DNA of 64,000 bases from H2-BAC3 sp045863035. GTDB lineage: Bacteria > Bacteroidota > Ignavibacteria > Ignavibacteriales > Ignavibacteriaceae. Positions 7,320 through 15,700 of this stretch are shown here, one piece after another. The translations under genes and the position numbers were made by a program. Every line of letters begins with the position of its first letter. Within the stretch, counting starts at the first letter, position 1. A model generated the notes under the pieces. That model had not been told where the DNA came from and did no database searches. It saw only the letters and a program-made list of their open reading frames with translations. Location: contig BTUV01000001.1 in the NCBI GenBank assembly GCA_045863035.1, forward strand, positions 1-64,000. The letters are read 5' to 3'.

Positions 7320-8675
7320 TTATTCTCCTTTTTCTATACCATATTTTTTCATTTTGTTATAGAGATGGCTCCTCTGAATCTCAAGCAGCTCTGCTGTTTT
7401 TGAAACATTCCATCCGTTTGCTTCAAGCTGCTTAAGGATAAATGCTTTTTCGGCTTTTTCCTTAAAATCCTGAAACGAGTTGCTCTGATCAATTAAATCA
7501 TTGATGGACTGCTTTTCGTAAGGGAGCAGACTTTCAAGATCACTTTTCTGAATCACCGGTTTGTCAATAATGATGATGATCCGCTCAACAATGTTTTTTA
7601 ATTCGCGGATATTTCCCTTCCAGGGGAGCTGCTTCATCAGCTCAATGGCATCGTGAGAAAAATGTTTTGTTTTCTTCTTATACTTTTCTGAAATTCTCTC
7701 CGTGAATGCTTTAACCAGCAGTGGTATATCCTCAGTCCTTTCCCTGAGAGGGGGTATAACAATGGGGATAACATTCAGCCGGTGGAATAAATCTTCCCTG
7801 AAGTTGCCTTTTTCAATTTCTTCTTTCAGGTTTTTATTCGTTGCGCTTATGATTCTCACATCAACTTCAGTTTTTTTATTGCCCCCCACTTTTTCAACTT
7901 TTCCTTCTTCTATGATTCGCAACACCTTTGCCTGTGCCTGAAGAGACATATCACCGATTTCATCCAGGAATAATGTGCCTTTATGGGCCAGTTCAAATTT
8001 ACCGGTTTTATTTTGTATTGCACCGGTAAAGGCGCCTTTTTCGTGTCCAAAAAGTTCTGACTCAATCAGCTCATTTGGTATGGCTGCACAATTAATGTCA
8101 ACATAGGGGGAGTTTTTCCTCTGGCTCATTTCATGAATTGCTTTTGCAACCAGCTCCTTGCCCGTGCCGTTTTCACCAGTTATAAATACCCGCACATCGG
8201 TTTCAGCAACTTTGGCGATAAGGTCTAATACCTTTTTGATGGCAGAGCTTTCCCCAAGGATTTTTGTGTCAGAAAGAGATTCAATCCTCAGCCGTTCATT
8301 TTCCCGCGCCAAATTAATCTGAGAAAGAGCATTGCGCACCGTTATAAGAAGTTTGTCCCGGTCAATTGGTTTTTCAAGGAAGTCAAAAGCCCCAAGCCGG
8401 GTTGCCTGCACGGCATTCTGAATGTTTCCATAGGCAGAGATCATCACCACCGGAAGAGCGGGATGCACCGCTTTTATCTGCTGCAAAATTTCAAAGCCGT
8501 TTGAGGTACCCATCTGGATATCCAGGAGCACCATATCATACGATTCCTCACTCAGCACTCCGGGCGCCAGATTGCCGTCATTGATATATCCGGCGGTGTA
8601 ATCTTCAAATTCAAGAATCAGTTTTATGCTTTCGCAGATTTCTTTTTCGTCGTCAACTATTAAGATTCGGTTCAT
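7320..8675 (-). CDS. Sigma-54-dependent NtrC-type response regulator
   Basis: A 451-residue transcription activator. Residues 1-120 form a receiver with the acidic pocket (D8, D9), phosphoacceptor D52 in MVLLDIQM, and the conserved K of FLEKPID. An AAA+ domain follows with Walker A GENGTGKE, the sigma-54 contact loop GAFTGA and Walker B GTLFLDEIGD. The C-terminus is a Fis-type helix-turn-helix (WNVSKTAELLEIQRSHLYNK). It would activate RpoN-dependent promoters after phosphorylation. No partner histidine kinase is adjacent, so signal and targets are unknown. The start overlaps the preceding gene by 4 bases (ATGA). Confidence 0.95.
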   Translation of the reverse strand: MNRILIVDDEKEICESIKLILEFEDYTAGYINDGNLAPGVLSEESYDMVLLDIQMGTSNGFEILQQIKAVHPALPVVMISAYGNIQNAVQATRLGAFDFLEKPIDRDKLLITVRNALSQINLARENERLRIESLSDTKILGESSAIKKVLDLIAKVAETDVRVFITGENGTGKELVAKAIHEMSQRKNSPYVDINCAAIPNELIESELFGHEKGAFTGAIQNKTGKFELAHKGTLFLDEIGDMSLQAQAKVLRIIEEGKVEKVGGNKKTEVDVRIISATNKNLKEEIEKGNFREDLFHRLNVIPIVIPPLRERTEDIPLLVKAFTERISEKYKKKTKHFSHDAIELMKQLPWKGNIRELKNIVERIIIIIDKPVIQKSDLESLLPYEKQSINDLIDQSNSFQDFKEKAEKAFILKQLEANGWNVSKTAELLEIQRSHLYNKMKKYGIEKGE

Positions 8676-9325
8676 AGATAAAAAAACAGATGATAAATAT
8701 TATAACCGGTTATAAATACCGAGGGCATGGTTTTTTGTGAGAGCAGATGCCAACCATACTGCACACCCAGCTCGTTTATGTTCACATCGCGCAAATCAAT
8801 ATCAGCTTCGGTATTAAAGTTTTTTTCGAATAACTCCACAAAGTTACCAAAAAAGCGTACAATGCTGTTGCTGCGCATCCGGTATGCGGCGGAAGCATTT
8901 CCAAAAAAATGGGCTAATTTGTCTGCATCACCAAAATGACCGGCGGGGGAGTCAAACAGAAACCGCCGGGGGATGTTTTTATTTTTTGCGGAATAGGCGG
9001 GTAAGTCAGCGGCAGGAAGCGGATAACGGAGAGAACCCAGCCCGAATGGAAGCTCTATGGGAACCTCCCGGTAGGGTATTAGCGTAAAACAGAGAACAAG
9101 GAGCGCTTCAGCGGTGTCATCAGGATACATTGTATCCGCTTTTATAAAGAGTGAGTCAATCAGTTCCAGTTCTGTTAAGCCCGGGTGCCTGATAGTATCA
9201 AATTCAGCCAGGTATCCAGAAAGCTGGTCTATACCAAGACCAAGCTGGCTTCTGTTTTGGGCGCTTGTTTTTTCAGGTAAAAGGAGCAGAAAAGCGCAGA
9301 GGAATGCGAACCTGAGTGACCTTAT
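8672..9325 (-). CDS. Secreted hypothetical protein with DKxxHFxGN motif; probable ATA start
   Basis: From ATG 9130 the product has 152 residues, but the same frame stays open to 9352 and encodes a clear Sec signal peptide, RSLRFAFLCAFLLLLPEK then TSAQ. No ATG, GTG or TTG precedes it. ATA at 9323-9325 overlaps the TAA stop of the upstream carboxyltransferase as ATAA and has GGAG about 10 bases before it, so I place the start there (217 residues). The mature part has DADKLAHFFGNA, then FVELFEKNF and DLRDVNINELG. This spacing resembles the DUF2279 protein at 39720-40685, so a distant relationship is possible. Function unknown; location probably periplasm or outer membrane. Confidence 0.65.
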   Translation of the reverse strand: MRSLRFAFLCAFLLLLPEKTSAQNRSQLGLGIDQLSGYLAEFDTIRHPGLTELELIDSLFIKADTMYPDDTAEALLVLCFTLIPYREVPIELPFGLGSLRYPLPAADLPAYSAKNKNIPRRFLFDSPAGHFGDADKLAHFFGNASAAYRMRSNSIVRFFGNFVELFEKNFNTEADIDLRDVNINELGVQYGWHLLSQKTMPSVFITGYNIYHLFFYL

Positions 9326-10977
9326 GTCTGAATCACTCCGGTCTTGAAGGTTTCAAACACCGGGTTATTATCAGCTATCTGAATGCACCTGCTCACGAAT
9401 TCACGGGTCTGTGCCGGGTCAATTATTTCATCTATCCACAATCTTGCCGCGGCGTAAAGGGGAGTACTGTGCTTTTCGTAAAGATGCAGAATCTCAGATT
9501 TCAGCTTGTTTTTATCATCATCAGAAAGTGTTTTGCCTGATTTTTCAAGTTGTTTCACTTTGATGTCCGTCAGTACTGATGATGCTTGGTTGCCCCCCAT
9601 TACGGAGATTTTAGCTGAGGGATAGGCAGCAATAAATCGTGGGTCGTAGGCCTTGCCGCACATGGCATAGTTGCCCGCGCCAAAGCTGTTTCCGGTAATG
9701 ATGGTTATTTTAGGGACGATTGAGTTGGCAACTGCATTCACCATTTTAGCCCCGTCCTTTATAATACCGCCGTGCTCCGCTCTTTTACCAACCATAAAGC
9801 CGGTTACATCCTGAAGGAAAAGCAGCGGAATTTTTTTCTGATTGCAGTTCAGGATGAAGCGTGTTGCTTTATCTGCACTGTCGGAATAGATAACTCCGCC
9901 AACCTGCATCTCTCCGCCAGCGCTCTTAATTACCTCTCTTTGGTTTGCCACAATGCCCACCGACCATCCCTCAATGCGGGCGTAAGCGGTTATCAAACTC
10001 TTGCCATATCCCGCCTTATATTCATCAATTTCTGAATTATCAGTGATGCGTGCAATTAGTTCGTAGGTGTCGTATGGCTTTATGATTTCGTCAGGAAGAA
10101 CGCCATAAATTTCTTTATTACTGAATTTAGGGGGCTTTGGCTGAATACGATTAAAGCCGGCTTTATTCCCGGTTTTAATTTTAGAAACAAGATTTCTTAA
10201 GAGCTGCAAACACTCAACATCATTCTCTGCGATGTAATCTGTCACGCCGGATATATTGGACTGCACCAGTGCTCCGCCGAGTGACTCATTATCAATCACT
10301 TCTCCAATTGCAGCTTTCACTAGATGTGAGCCGGCTAAAAATACTGAGCCCTGATTTCTTACGATGATTGTCTCATCACTCATGATAGGCAGATATGCTC
10401 CGCCTGCAACACATGCTCCCATTATTGCGGCCAACTGCGGAATTCCTTTTGCAGAGAGCCGTGCGTTATTACGGAAGATTCTGCCGAAGTGTTCTTTGTC
10501 AGGAAAAATTTCTTCCTGAAGAGGTAAAAATACTCCAGCGCTGTCAACCAGATATATGATAGGAATGTTATTCTCTAAGGCAATTTCCTGAGCGCGGAGA
10601 TTCTTTTTGCAAGTGATAGGAAACCATGCACCCGCCTTAACGGTAGCATCGTTTGAAACGATTACACATTCCTGATTATGTATTCTTCCAATGCCAAAGA
10701 TGGTTCCGGAGGAAGGAGCCCCGCCATACTCCATATACATTTCATAAGCAGCAAAGGTGTTTAATTCAAAGAATTGTGTTCCCGGGTCAAGCAGCCCGGC
10801 AATTCTTTCCCGTGCTGTAAGCCGTCCTTTTGCTCGGTGTTTTTCAAGTGCATCCTTGCCGCCGCCGAGTTTTACTTTTTCACGCTCAGCTTCAATTTTG
10901 CGGAGTTTTTCCTTATTTGCATCTTCACGGATGTGGAAGTCTGGCAGCTGTTCGGCTGGTTTACCAATGAATGCCAT
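9322..10977 (-). CDS. Acyl-CoA carboxylase carboxyltransferase (beta) subunit, methylcrotonyl-CoA carboxylase-like
   Basis: A 551-residue carboxyltransferase with N- and C-terminal crotonase-like halves, which moves carboxyl from biotin to an acyl-CoA. YLVDSAGVFLPLQEEIFPDK and GRIFRNNARLSAKGIPQLA are characteristic of the methylcrotonyl/geranyl-CoA branch rather than propionyl-CoA carboxylase. Oxyanion-hole glycines are visible at MGACVAGGAY and at TGNSFGAGNYAMCG. The biotin carboxylase/carrier (alpha) subunit is not in the window, so it must be encoded elsewhere. It lies downstream of acyl-CoA dehydrogenase and a MeaB-type GTPase, indicating branched- or odd-chain acyl-CoA breakdown. Substrate specificity is inference. 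Confidence 0.88.
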   Translation of the reverse strand: MAFIGKPAEQLPDFHIREDANKEKLRKIEAEREKVKLGGGKDALEKHRAKGRLTARERIAGLLDPGTQFFELNTFAAYEMYMEYGGAPSSGTIFGIGRIHNQECVIVSNDATVKAGAWFPITCKKNLRAQEIALENNIPIIYLVDSAGVFLPLQEEIFPDKEHFGRIFRNNARLSAKGIPQLAAIMGACVAGGAYLPIMSDETIIVRNQGSVFLAGSHLVKAAIGEVIDNESLGGALVQSNISGVTDYIAENDVECLQLLRNLVSKIKTGNKAGFNRIQPKPPKFSNKEIYGVLPDEIIKPYDTYELIARITDNSEIDEYKAGYGKSLITAYARIEGWSVGIVANQREVIKSAGGEMQVGGVIYSDSADKATRFILNCNQKKIPLLFLQDVTGFMVGKRAEHGGIIKDGAKMVNAVANSIVPKITIITGNSFGAGNYAMCGKAYDPRFIAAYPSAKISVMGGNQASSVLTDIKVKQLEKSGKTLSDDDKNKLKSEILHLYEKHSTPLYAAARLWIDEIIDPAQTREFVSRCIQIADNNPVFETFKTGVIQT

Positions 10978-10982
10978 ATATA

Positions 10983-12146
10983 TTAATCCTGTAAAAACTT
11001 TCTGGCTATTACTAATCTCTGCACTTCACTCGTACCCTCACCAATGGTAAGGAGTTTCACATCCCGGTAAAACTTTTCAACAGGATAGTCCTTAGTGAAT
11101 CCATAACCGCCGAATATCTGTACCGCCTCAATTGCACATTTTTCCGCTGTCTCTGAGGAGAAGAGCTTTGCAATGGCTGCATCATGCATAATTGGTTTCT
11201 GGTTGTCTTTCAGCCAGGCGGCTTTATAGGTCAGAAGGCGGGAGGCCTCGATAGCAGTTGCCATATCAGCAAGTTTAAACTGAATTGCCTGAAAACTGTT
11301 AATAGGTTTACCGAACTGCTGGCGCTCACCTGAATACTTTACTGAGTTTAACAGTGCGCCTTCAGCAAGACCAACGCTGAGGGCCGCGATGGAAATTCTG
11401 CCTCCTTCAAGTATCTTCATCGTCTGAATAAATCCTTCGCCATCAACACCGATAAGATTTTCAGCCGGAACGGCGCAGTTATCAAATATCAGTTGTGCTG
11501 TGTCTGATGCTCTCATGCCCAGTTTGTTTTCTTTTTTGCCCGTGCTGAACCCGGGCATTCCTTTTTCAAGAATAAAAGCTGAGATTCCTTTTTTACCCTT
11601 TGCAGCATCAGAGACTGCCATAACCACAGCAGTCTGGCCGACCGAGGCATGAGTAATAAAATTTTTGCTACCATTCAGTATATACTGGTCGCCATCTTTT
11701 TTCGCGGTAGTTCTCATTGCAGCCGCATCACTGCCTGAGAAGGATTCTGTAAGCCCCCACATACCAATTTTTTTACCGGTTGCAAGGTCAGGAAGATATT
11801 TTTTCTTTTGTGCTTCACTGCCGTTTACGAGTATGTGATTTGTGCAAAGCCCGTTATGAGCAGCAACGGATAAAGCTAAAGAAGGGTCAACCTTTGCAAG
11901 TTCTTCAACCACGATTACAAATTCCGTATATCCAAGTCCTGAACCGCCATACTCCTGGGGAACAAGTATGCCCAGATATCCCATCTCGCCGAGCTCTCTC
12001 ATCAGGTCATGCTGGAATTCCTGTTTCTCATCAAACTCCATAACCACCGGCTGCACTTTTTGTTCTGCAAAGTCACGGATATTTTCCTGAATCATTAACT
12101 GCTCTTCAGTGAATAAGAGCATGAAGTTACCTTGAGAGTTGCTCAT
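10983..12146 (-). CDS. Acyl-CoA dehydrogenase (short/medium-chain type)
   Basis: A 387-residue FAD enzyme introducing an alpha-beta double bond into acyl-CoA and passing electrons to electron-transfer flavoprotein. Visible are MWGLTESFSGSDAA (FAD/substrate loop, about 129-142), the RQQFGKPINSFQAIQFKLAD stretch, and IGEGTSEVQR, where E370 is the catalytic base position of the short/medium-chain class. Isovaleryl-CoA dehydrogenases have the base elsewhere, so that identity is less likely. ATG 12146 overlaps the MeaB stop by 4 bases; a second in-frame ATG at residue 9 is possible. Co-transcribed with the carboxyltransferase 5 bases downstream. Confidence 0.93.
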   Translation of the reverse strand: MSNSQGNFMLLFTEEQLMIQENIRDFAEQKVQPVVMEFDEKQEFQHDLMRELGEMGYLGILVPQEYGGSGLGYTEFVIVVEELAKVDPSLALSVAAHNGLCTNHILVNGSEAQKKKYLPDLATGKKIGMWGLTESFSGSDAAAMRTTAKKDGDQYILNGSKNFITHASVGQTAVVMAVSDAAKGKKGISAFILEKGMPGFSTGKKENKLGMRASDTAQLIFDNCAVPAENLIGVDGEGFIQTMKILEGGRISIAALSVGLAEGALLNSVKYSGERQQFGKPINSFQAIQFKLADMATAIEASRLLTYKAAWLKDNQKPIMHDAAIAKLFSSETAEKCAIEAVQIFGGYGFTKDYPVEKFYRDVKLLTIGEGTSEVQRLVIARKFLQD

Positions 12147-13120
12147 TTGTTTTCCTCTTTTGTAAAATTATCTTTGAATTCCTGCAGAAGTAACTCTGCA
12201 ATATGATATGGCGAGTCTGATTTACTTTTTTCTGATGCCGAAGCTGCAACGGAGTTAATTGAGTGGTTGCCCCAGAGATAGGTCAGAATTCTTGTTTCAA
12301 CAATTTCTTTTATGCGGTTATTTCTTCTTACCGCTCGTTTTTTCTGAAAGTTGCCTGAATCATCAAGATATTTTTTATGTCTTATAATTTCATCAGCAAT
12401 TTCTTTAGTGCCTTTATTTTCCGATGCAACTGCTTTAATGATATCCGGCATCCATGAGTGTTCATCATGGTCTCTTAATCCAAGTATTGTTCTGATTGCT
12501 GAAACTGCCTGTTCAGAGCCGGGGCGGTCAGATTTATTAACGATATATGAATCCGCAATTTCCATAAGACCGGCTTTCATTGCCTGAACTGAATCACCGG
12601 ATTCAGGTACAAGCACAACAAGTGTAGTATCTGCTGCTTTAACAATATCAAGTTCTGATTGTCCTACACCGACCGTTTCCATTAGTATATAATCATATCC
12701 GGCTGCATCAAGAACGTCTGCTGCATCAACTGCTTTTTTACTTAAACCACCGAGACTTCCTCTGGTTGCCATACTGCGTATAAATACACCTTCCAGATTG
12801 CCGGTTTCTGCCATTCTCACGCGGTCACCCAGCAGCGCGCCTCCGGAGAACGGGGAAGTGGGATCAACAGCGATGATGCCTACTTTTTTCCCTTCGCTAA
12901 GATAATATTTTGCAAGCTGATTTGTCAGAGTACTTTTACCTGCACCCGGAGGTCCGGTAATTCCGATTCGATAGCCCTTGCCTGTGTGTGTATATAAAAG
13001 AGCAATTAACTCCTCCGCAAGTGATGACTCTGATTCAATAAGGGATATAACCCGCGCCACTGCACGTTTTTCATTCCGGATAACCTGCTCAAATAAAGTC
13101 TGGAGACGATTCTGGCTCAT
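12143..13120 (-). CDS. meaB: MeaB/ArgK-type G3E GTPase, methylmalonyl-CoA mutase chaperone
   Basis: A 325-residue P-loop GTPase. Walker A is GITGPPGAGKST (about 53-64), with switch region VDPTSPFSGGALLGDRVRM, the Walker B stretch ETVGVGQSE and base-recognition NKSD. The family protects and reloads adenosylcobalamin-dependent methylmalonyl-CoA mutase or its relatives. No mutase is encoded in the window, but the flanking acyl-CoA dehydrogenase and carboxyltransferase fit a propionate or branched-chain acyl-CoA route. It overlaps nadD by 4 bases at its start and the dehydrogenase by 4 bases at its end. Confidence 0.93.
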   Translation of the reverse strand: MSQNRLQTLFEQVIRNEKRAVARVISLIESESSLAEELIALLYTHTGKGYRIGITGPPGAGKSTLTNQLAKYYLSEGKKVGIIAVDPTSPFSGGALLGDRVRMAETGNLEGVFIRSMATRGSLGGLSKKAVDAADVLDAAGYDYILMETVGVGQSELDIVKAADTTLVVLVPESGDSVQAMKAGLMEIADSYIVNKSDRPGSEQAVSAIRTILGLRDHDEHSWMPDIIKAVASENKGTKEIADEIIRHKKYLDDSGNFQKKRAVRRNNRIKEIVETRILTYLWGNHSINSVAASASEKSKSDSPYHIAELLLQEFKDNFTKEENK

Positions 13121-13698
13121 AGATACAAATTGTTCGTTTTTATATATTCCTCAACAGCCGGTGGGATAAGGAATGAAACAGGAAGATGGTTCTGAATTCG
13201 CTCACGGATAAACGTGCTGCTTATTTCAATAAAAGGAGTATTAATCTGAATAACTTTTCCTGTAGAATGATATTCAGAATATTCAGTGTCTATAAAATTT
13301 CTTTTTAATACCACTACATCACAAGTATTTAAAATGCCTTCAGGGTCTTTGAATGAATGAAAACCTGCGAAAGTATCCTGCCCTAATATCAGTTCAATAG
13401 TACCGTATTTTTCCTTAAAGTATCTGACGGTGTCAATAGTATATGAAACACCACCGCGTTCAGTTTCATAATCAGAAACAGTAAAAAGCGGAAAATCTTT
13501 TATCGCAAGTTTTGTCATATTCATTCTGTGTTCAGTGGAAGGGACATCAACTCCCACTTTAAATGGGGAAATATTATTCGGCACAAAAACCACTTTTTCA
13601 TATTTCCGTACCTCTGATGCAAACATCAATGGGATTAGATGACCGTAATGTATAGGATTAAATGTCCCGCCGAAAATTCCGGTTTTCTTATTTTTCAA
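13117..13698 (-). CDS. nadD: Nicotinate-nucleotide adenylyltransferase
   Basis: A 193-residue nucleotidyltransferase joining nicotinate mononucleotide to AMP in NAD synthesis. The GIFGGTFNPIHYGHL motif near the N-terminus carries the HxGH nucleotide-binding site, and ISSTFIRERI near the C-terminus is the second conserved ATP-binding motif. Length is normal for NadD. It is first in the operon nadD-meaB-acyl-CoA dehydrogenase-carboxyltransferase, overlapping meaB by 4 bases. The 131 bases upstream contain TTGACA on the minus strand (13807-13812) but no convincing -10 at standard spacing. Confidence 0.95.
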   Translation of the reverse strand: MKNKKTGIFGGTFNPIHYGHLIPLMFASEVRKYEKVVFVPNNISPFKVGVDVPSTEHRMNMTKLAIKDFPLFTVSDYETERGGVSYTIDTVRYFKEKYGTIELILGQDTFAGFHSFKDPEGILNTCDVVVLKRNFIDTEYSEYHSTGKVIQINTPFIEISSTFIRERIQNHLPVSFLIPPAVEEYIKTNNLYL

Positions 13699-13829
13699 AA
13701 TTTACAGACCTGAGAGAAAAAACTAATTAATTAATATTGCGAAACTGAATAATTTAATAATAGAATATTTAGCTATTCACTATTATTCAAAAATTTAACT
13801 ATTTGTTGTCAAAATATACAACAACGGAA

Positions 13830-14804
13830 TCATTGTCCCGATTCTTCTTTCATTGTTAAATCCTGCCGGGAAATTATTGATAAATCATAGAATCTCCGGC
13901 GCAAGGATTCAATTTCATTTCTGAAGTATTCTGCTTTATGACCTTTTGCATGAAGCAACTGTTCTTTTCTGAAAGCCAGTTTAACAGCATCTTGTTTAAT
14001 ACTCCCGGCGGTTCTGGAATCAAATGGATAGTTATTTACCGGATTCTCAAGCAGAACTAAGGGGATTAAGGAAGCAGGGAAGTATCCGGATGCTGCTTCT
14101 TCAGACAATTCGCGTTTAATAACTGAATATTCCTGATTAATTGAGTATCTGAAAAGTGTTCTGAAAAGAAAAACCGCTCCTATCATAAAAAGGGGACCGA
14201 GCCAGAAAGACTCCTCAACCACAACCGCCGAGTTCCAGGTGAAGTGGATAATCACGGCGATAAGATACCCGGAAATTGCAGAGAATAGCTTAACGGGGGG
14301 GCTGCTAAATTTGGAAATTCCTAAAAATGCACCGAAAACTGCCGTGCTGATAAAGTGCATAACACAGGAAAAAAGTGTTCTGAAAACTACCAAAAACAGC
14401 CATTCCCCGCCGCTGGAAGCACTCAAAAAGTAGAGAAAATTCTCCGTCATTCCAAATCCAAGACCGATAGCACCTCCATAAACAAGACCATCGGTTAGGT
14501 TGTCAAAGTCTGATTTTGAAATCATGGTAAAGAGGAAGATACCCTTCATTAACTCCTCTACTACCGGGGCTACTAACACGGTATCGGTTAATTCTGCCAG
14601 TTCATCGCTTGAAAAATAGCCGGAAAGCAGTGTGCTGACAAGGGCACTGCCAAGAAGCGTAAAAAAAATAGCGCCGAATGACCCCCAGGCAATGTTTTTT
14701 AGGTAAAGCCGCAGAGGTTCTTTGTCGTATTTATCTGCTTTTCTAAGCCAGACAAGATACAGGGTGACCGGCAAAACTGCCGCTACTAAAGAAATTAATA
14801 CCAT
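13830..14804 (-). CDS. prsW: PrsW-family intramembrane metalloprotease
   Basis: A 324-residue multi-pass membrane protein. Family signatures are VVEELMKG (E83, E84, K87), DGLVYGGAIGLGFGMTEN (about 105-122) and VMHFISTAVFGAFLG, which supply the acidic and His ligands of the putative metal site. PrsW of Bacillus cleaves an anti-sigma factor; relatives here have unknown targets. The last 100 residues are soluble and charged. A strong Shine-Dalgarno AAGGAGG lies upstream but about 14 bases before the ATG, longer than usual; no closer start is available in frame. Divergent from the fatty-acid cluster. Confidence 0.88.
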   Translation of the reverse strand: MVLISLVAAVLPVTLYLVWLRKADKYDKEPLRLYLKNIAWGSFGAIFFTLLGSALVSTLLSGYFSSDELAELTDTVLVAPVVEELMKGIFLFTMISKSDFDNLTDGLVYGGAIGLGFGMTENFLYFLSASSGGEWLFLVVFRTLFSCVMHFISTAVFGAFLGISKFSSPPVKLFSAISGYLIAVIIHFTWNSAVVVEESFWLGPLFMIGAVFLFRTLFRYSINQEYSVIKRELSEEAASGYFPASLIPLVLLENPVNNYPFDSRTAGSIKQDAVKLAFRKEQLLHAKGHKAEYFRNEIESLRRRFYDLSIISRQDLTMKEESGQ

Positions 14805-14928
14805 TAAGAAATATAATTACCTCCTTGATTCTCTCCGCAAACTGGGTGGGTCTGAGAGCTAATTTTAATAATCTACTATAAAATTATGATGATTTTTCGT
14901 AAATTTAGCGTTTGCTTGGAGGAAATTG

Positions 14929-14934
14929 TATAAA
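14929..14934 (+). promoter_or_regulatory. Putative -10 element upstream of the fatty-acid synthesis cluster
   Basis: TATAAA at 14929-14934, directly preceded by TG, lies in the 173-base divergent gap between prsW and the DUF177 gene. It would start transcription about 37 bases before the DUF177 ATG. No good -35 is visible at 17 bases. Low certainty. Confidence 0.3.
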
Positions 14935-14977
14935 AATACATTTTCTTTGGATTAAGTTTATTTTGCAGGATTAGGCA

Positions 14978-15490
14978 ATGAGTATAGTCATTAAACTAAA
15001 TACCTTATCCGTAGGTGTTAACCAGATGGAATTTCCGTTCAAATTAGCGGAGGCGGGACTTCAGGAGCCGTTCACCGGTCAAGGATTTGCCAGATTCACA
15101 TTTGATAAGACTCATCATCAACTGCTCATGCAATGTGAACTTTCAACCGAGATTGAAACAGCTTGTGACAGATGCGGCGAAAAAATCCATAGAAAACTAC
15201 AGAACAATTTTGATTTTGTCTATCTCTTTGAGTCTCCGGAGGTGGAAGACGAAAGTTTAAATGTCAGATACCTGACTCCGGAAACGGATAAAGTTGATAT
15301 AACTCAGGAAATTTTTGATTATGCAAATCTCAGCATTCCGCTGAAGATTTTATGTGATGAAAACTGCAAAGGGCTTTGTCCCCACTGCGGAAGTAATCTC
15401 AACGTAACTGACTGTAATTGCGAAGAAAGCCGGCAGGGCTCATTATATGAGAAGCTGCAGGATATCAGGAAGAAATTAGAAAACAAATAA
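14978..15490 (+). CDS. DUF177 (YceD-like) protein
   Basis: A 170-residue protein of the DUF177 family, whose genes typically lie just before rpmF; plant and bacterial relatives are implicated in 23S rRNA accumulation. Two cysteine groups are visible: CDRCGEKI in the middle and the C-terminal cluster CDENCKGLCPHCGSNL followed by DCNC, likely metal-binding. It is the first gene of the rpmF-plsX-fab cluster, with L32 16 bases downstream. The context (DUF177-rpmF-plsX-fabH) is a well-conserved bacterial arrangement and is the strongest evidence for the call. Confidence 0.9.
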   Translation: MSIVIKLNTLSVGVNQMEFPFKLAEAGLQEPFTGQGFARFTFDKTHHQLLMQCELSTEIETACDRCGEKIHRKLQNNFDFVYLFESPEVEDESLNVRYLTPETDKVDITQEIFDYANLSIPLKILCDENCKGLCPHCGSNLNVTDCNCEESRQGSLYEKLQDIRKKLENK

Positions 15491-15506
15491 AAATAAAGGT
15501 TAGATC

Positions 15507-15686
15507 ATGCCAAATCCAAAACGTAAAATGTCAAAGACCAGACGCGATAAAAGGCGCACTCATTATAAAGCGACCGCATCAACCCTGGGTAAGTGCAGCA
15601 ACTGCAATGAGCTTAAACTGGCTCATCATGCCTGCCCGTCATGTGGTTATTATGACGGAAAATCAGTTCTCCTTCCTGGTAAATAA
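15507..15686 (+). CDS. rpmF: Large ribosomal subunit protein bL32
   Basis: A 59-residue basic protein of the 50S subunit. It begins MPNPKRKMSKTRRDKRRTHY, the canonical L32 N-terminus, and carries a zinc ribbon with CSNC and CPSC pairs separated by about ten residues, so this is the zinc-binding form. It ends VLLPGK. It lies between the DUF177 gene and plsX, its usual place, and links ribosome production to lipid synthesis by co-transcription. Confidence 0.97.
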   Translation: MPNPKRKMSKTRRDKRRTHYKATASTLGKCSNCNELKLAHHACPSCGYYDGKSVLLPGK

Positions 15687-15700
15687 TTCAGAAAGACCCG

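Noticed and set aside
7702..7941. Plus-strand open frames across the minus-strand genes at 7-14 kb
   Set aside because: They are shadows of strongly supported genes (response regulator, carboxyltransferase, dehydrogenase) and have no family features.
13749..13790. A+T-rich imperfect inverted repeat between prsW and nadD
   Set aside because: Weak stem with a bulge and no T tract; likely chance pairing in A+T-rich DNA.
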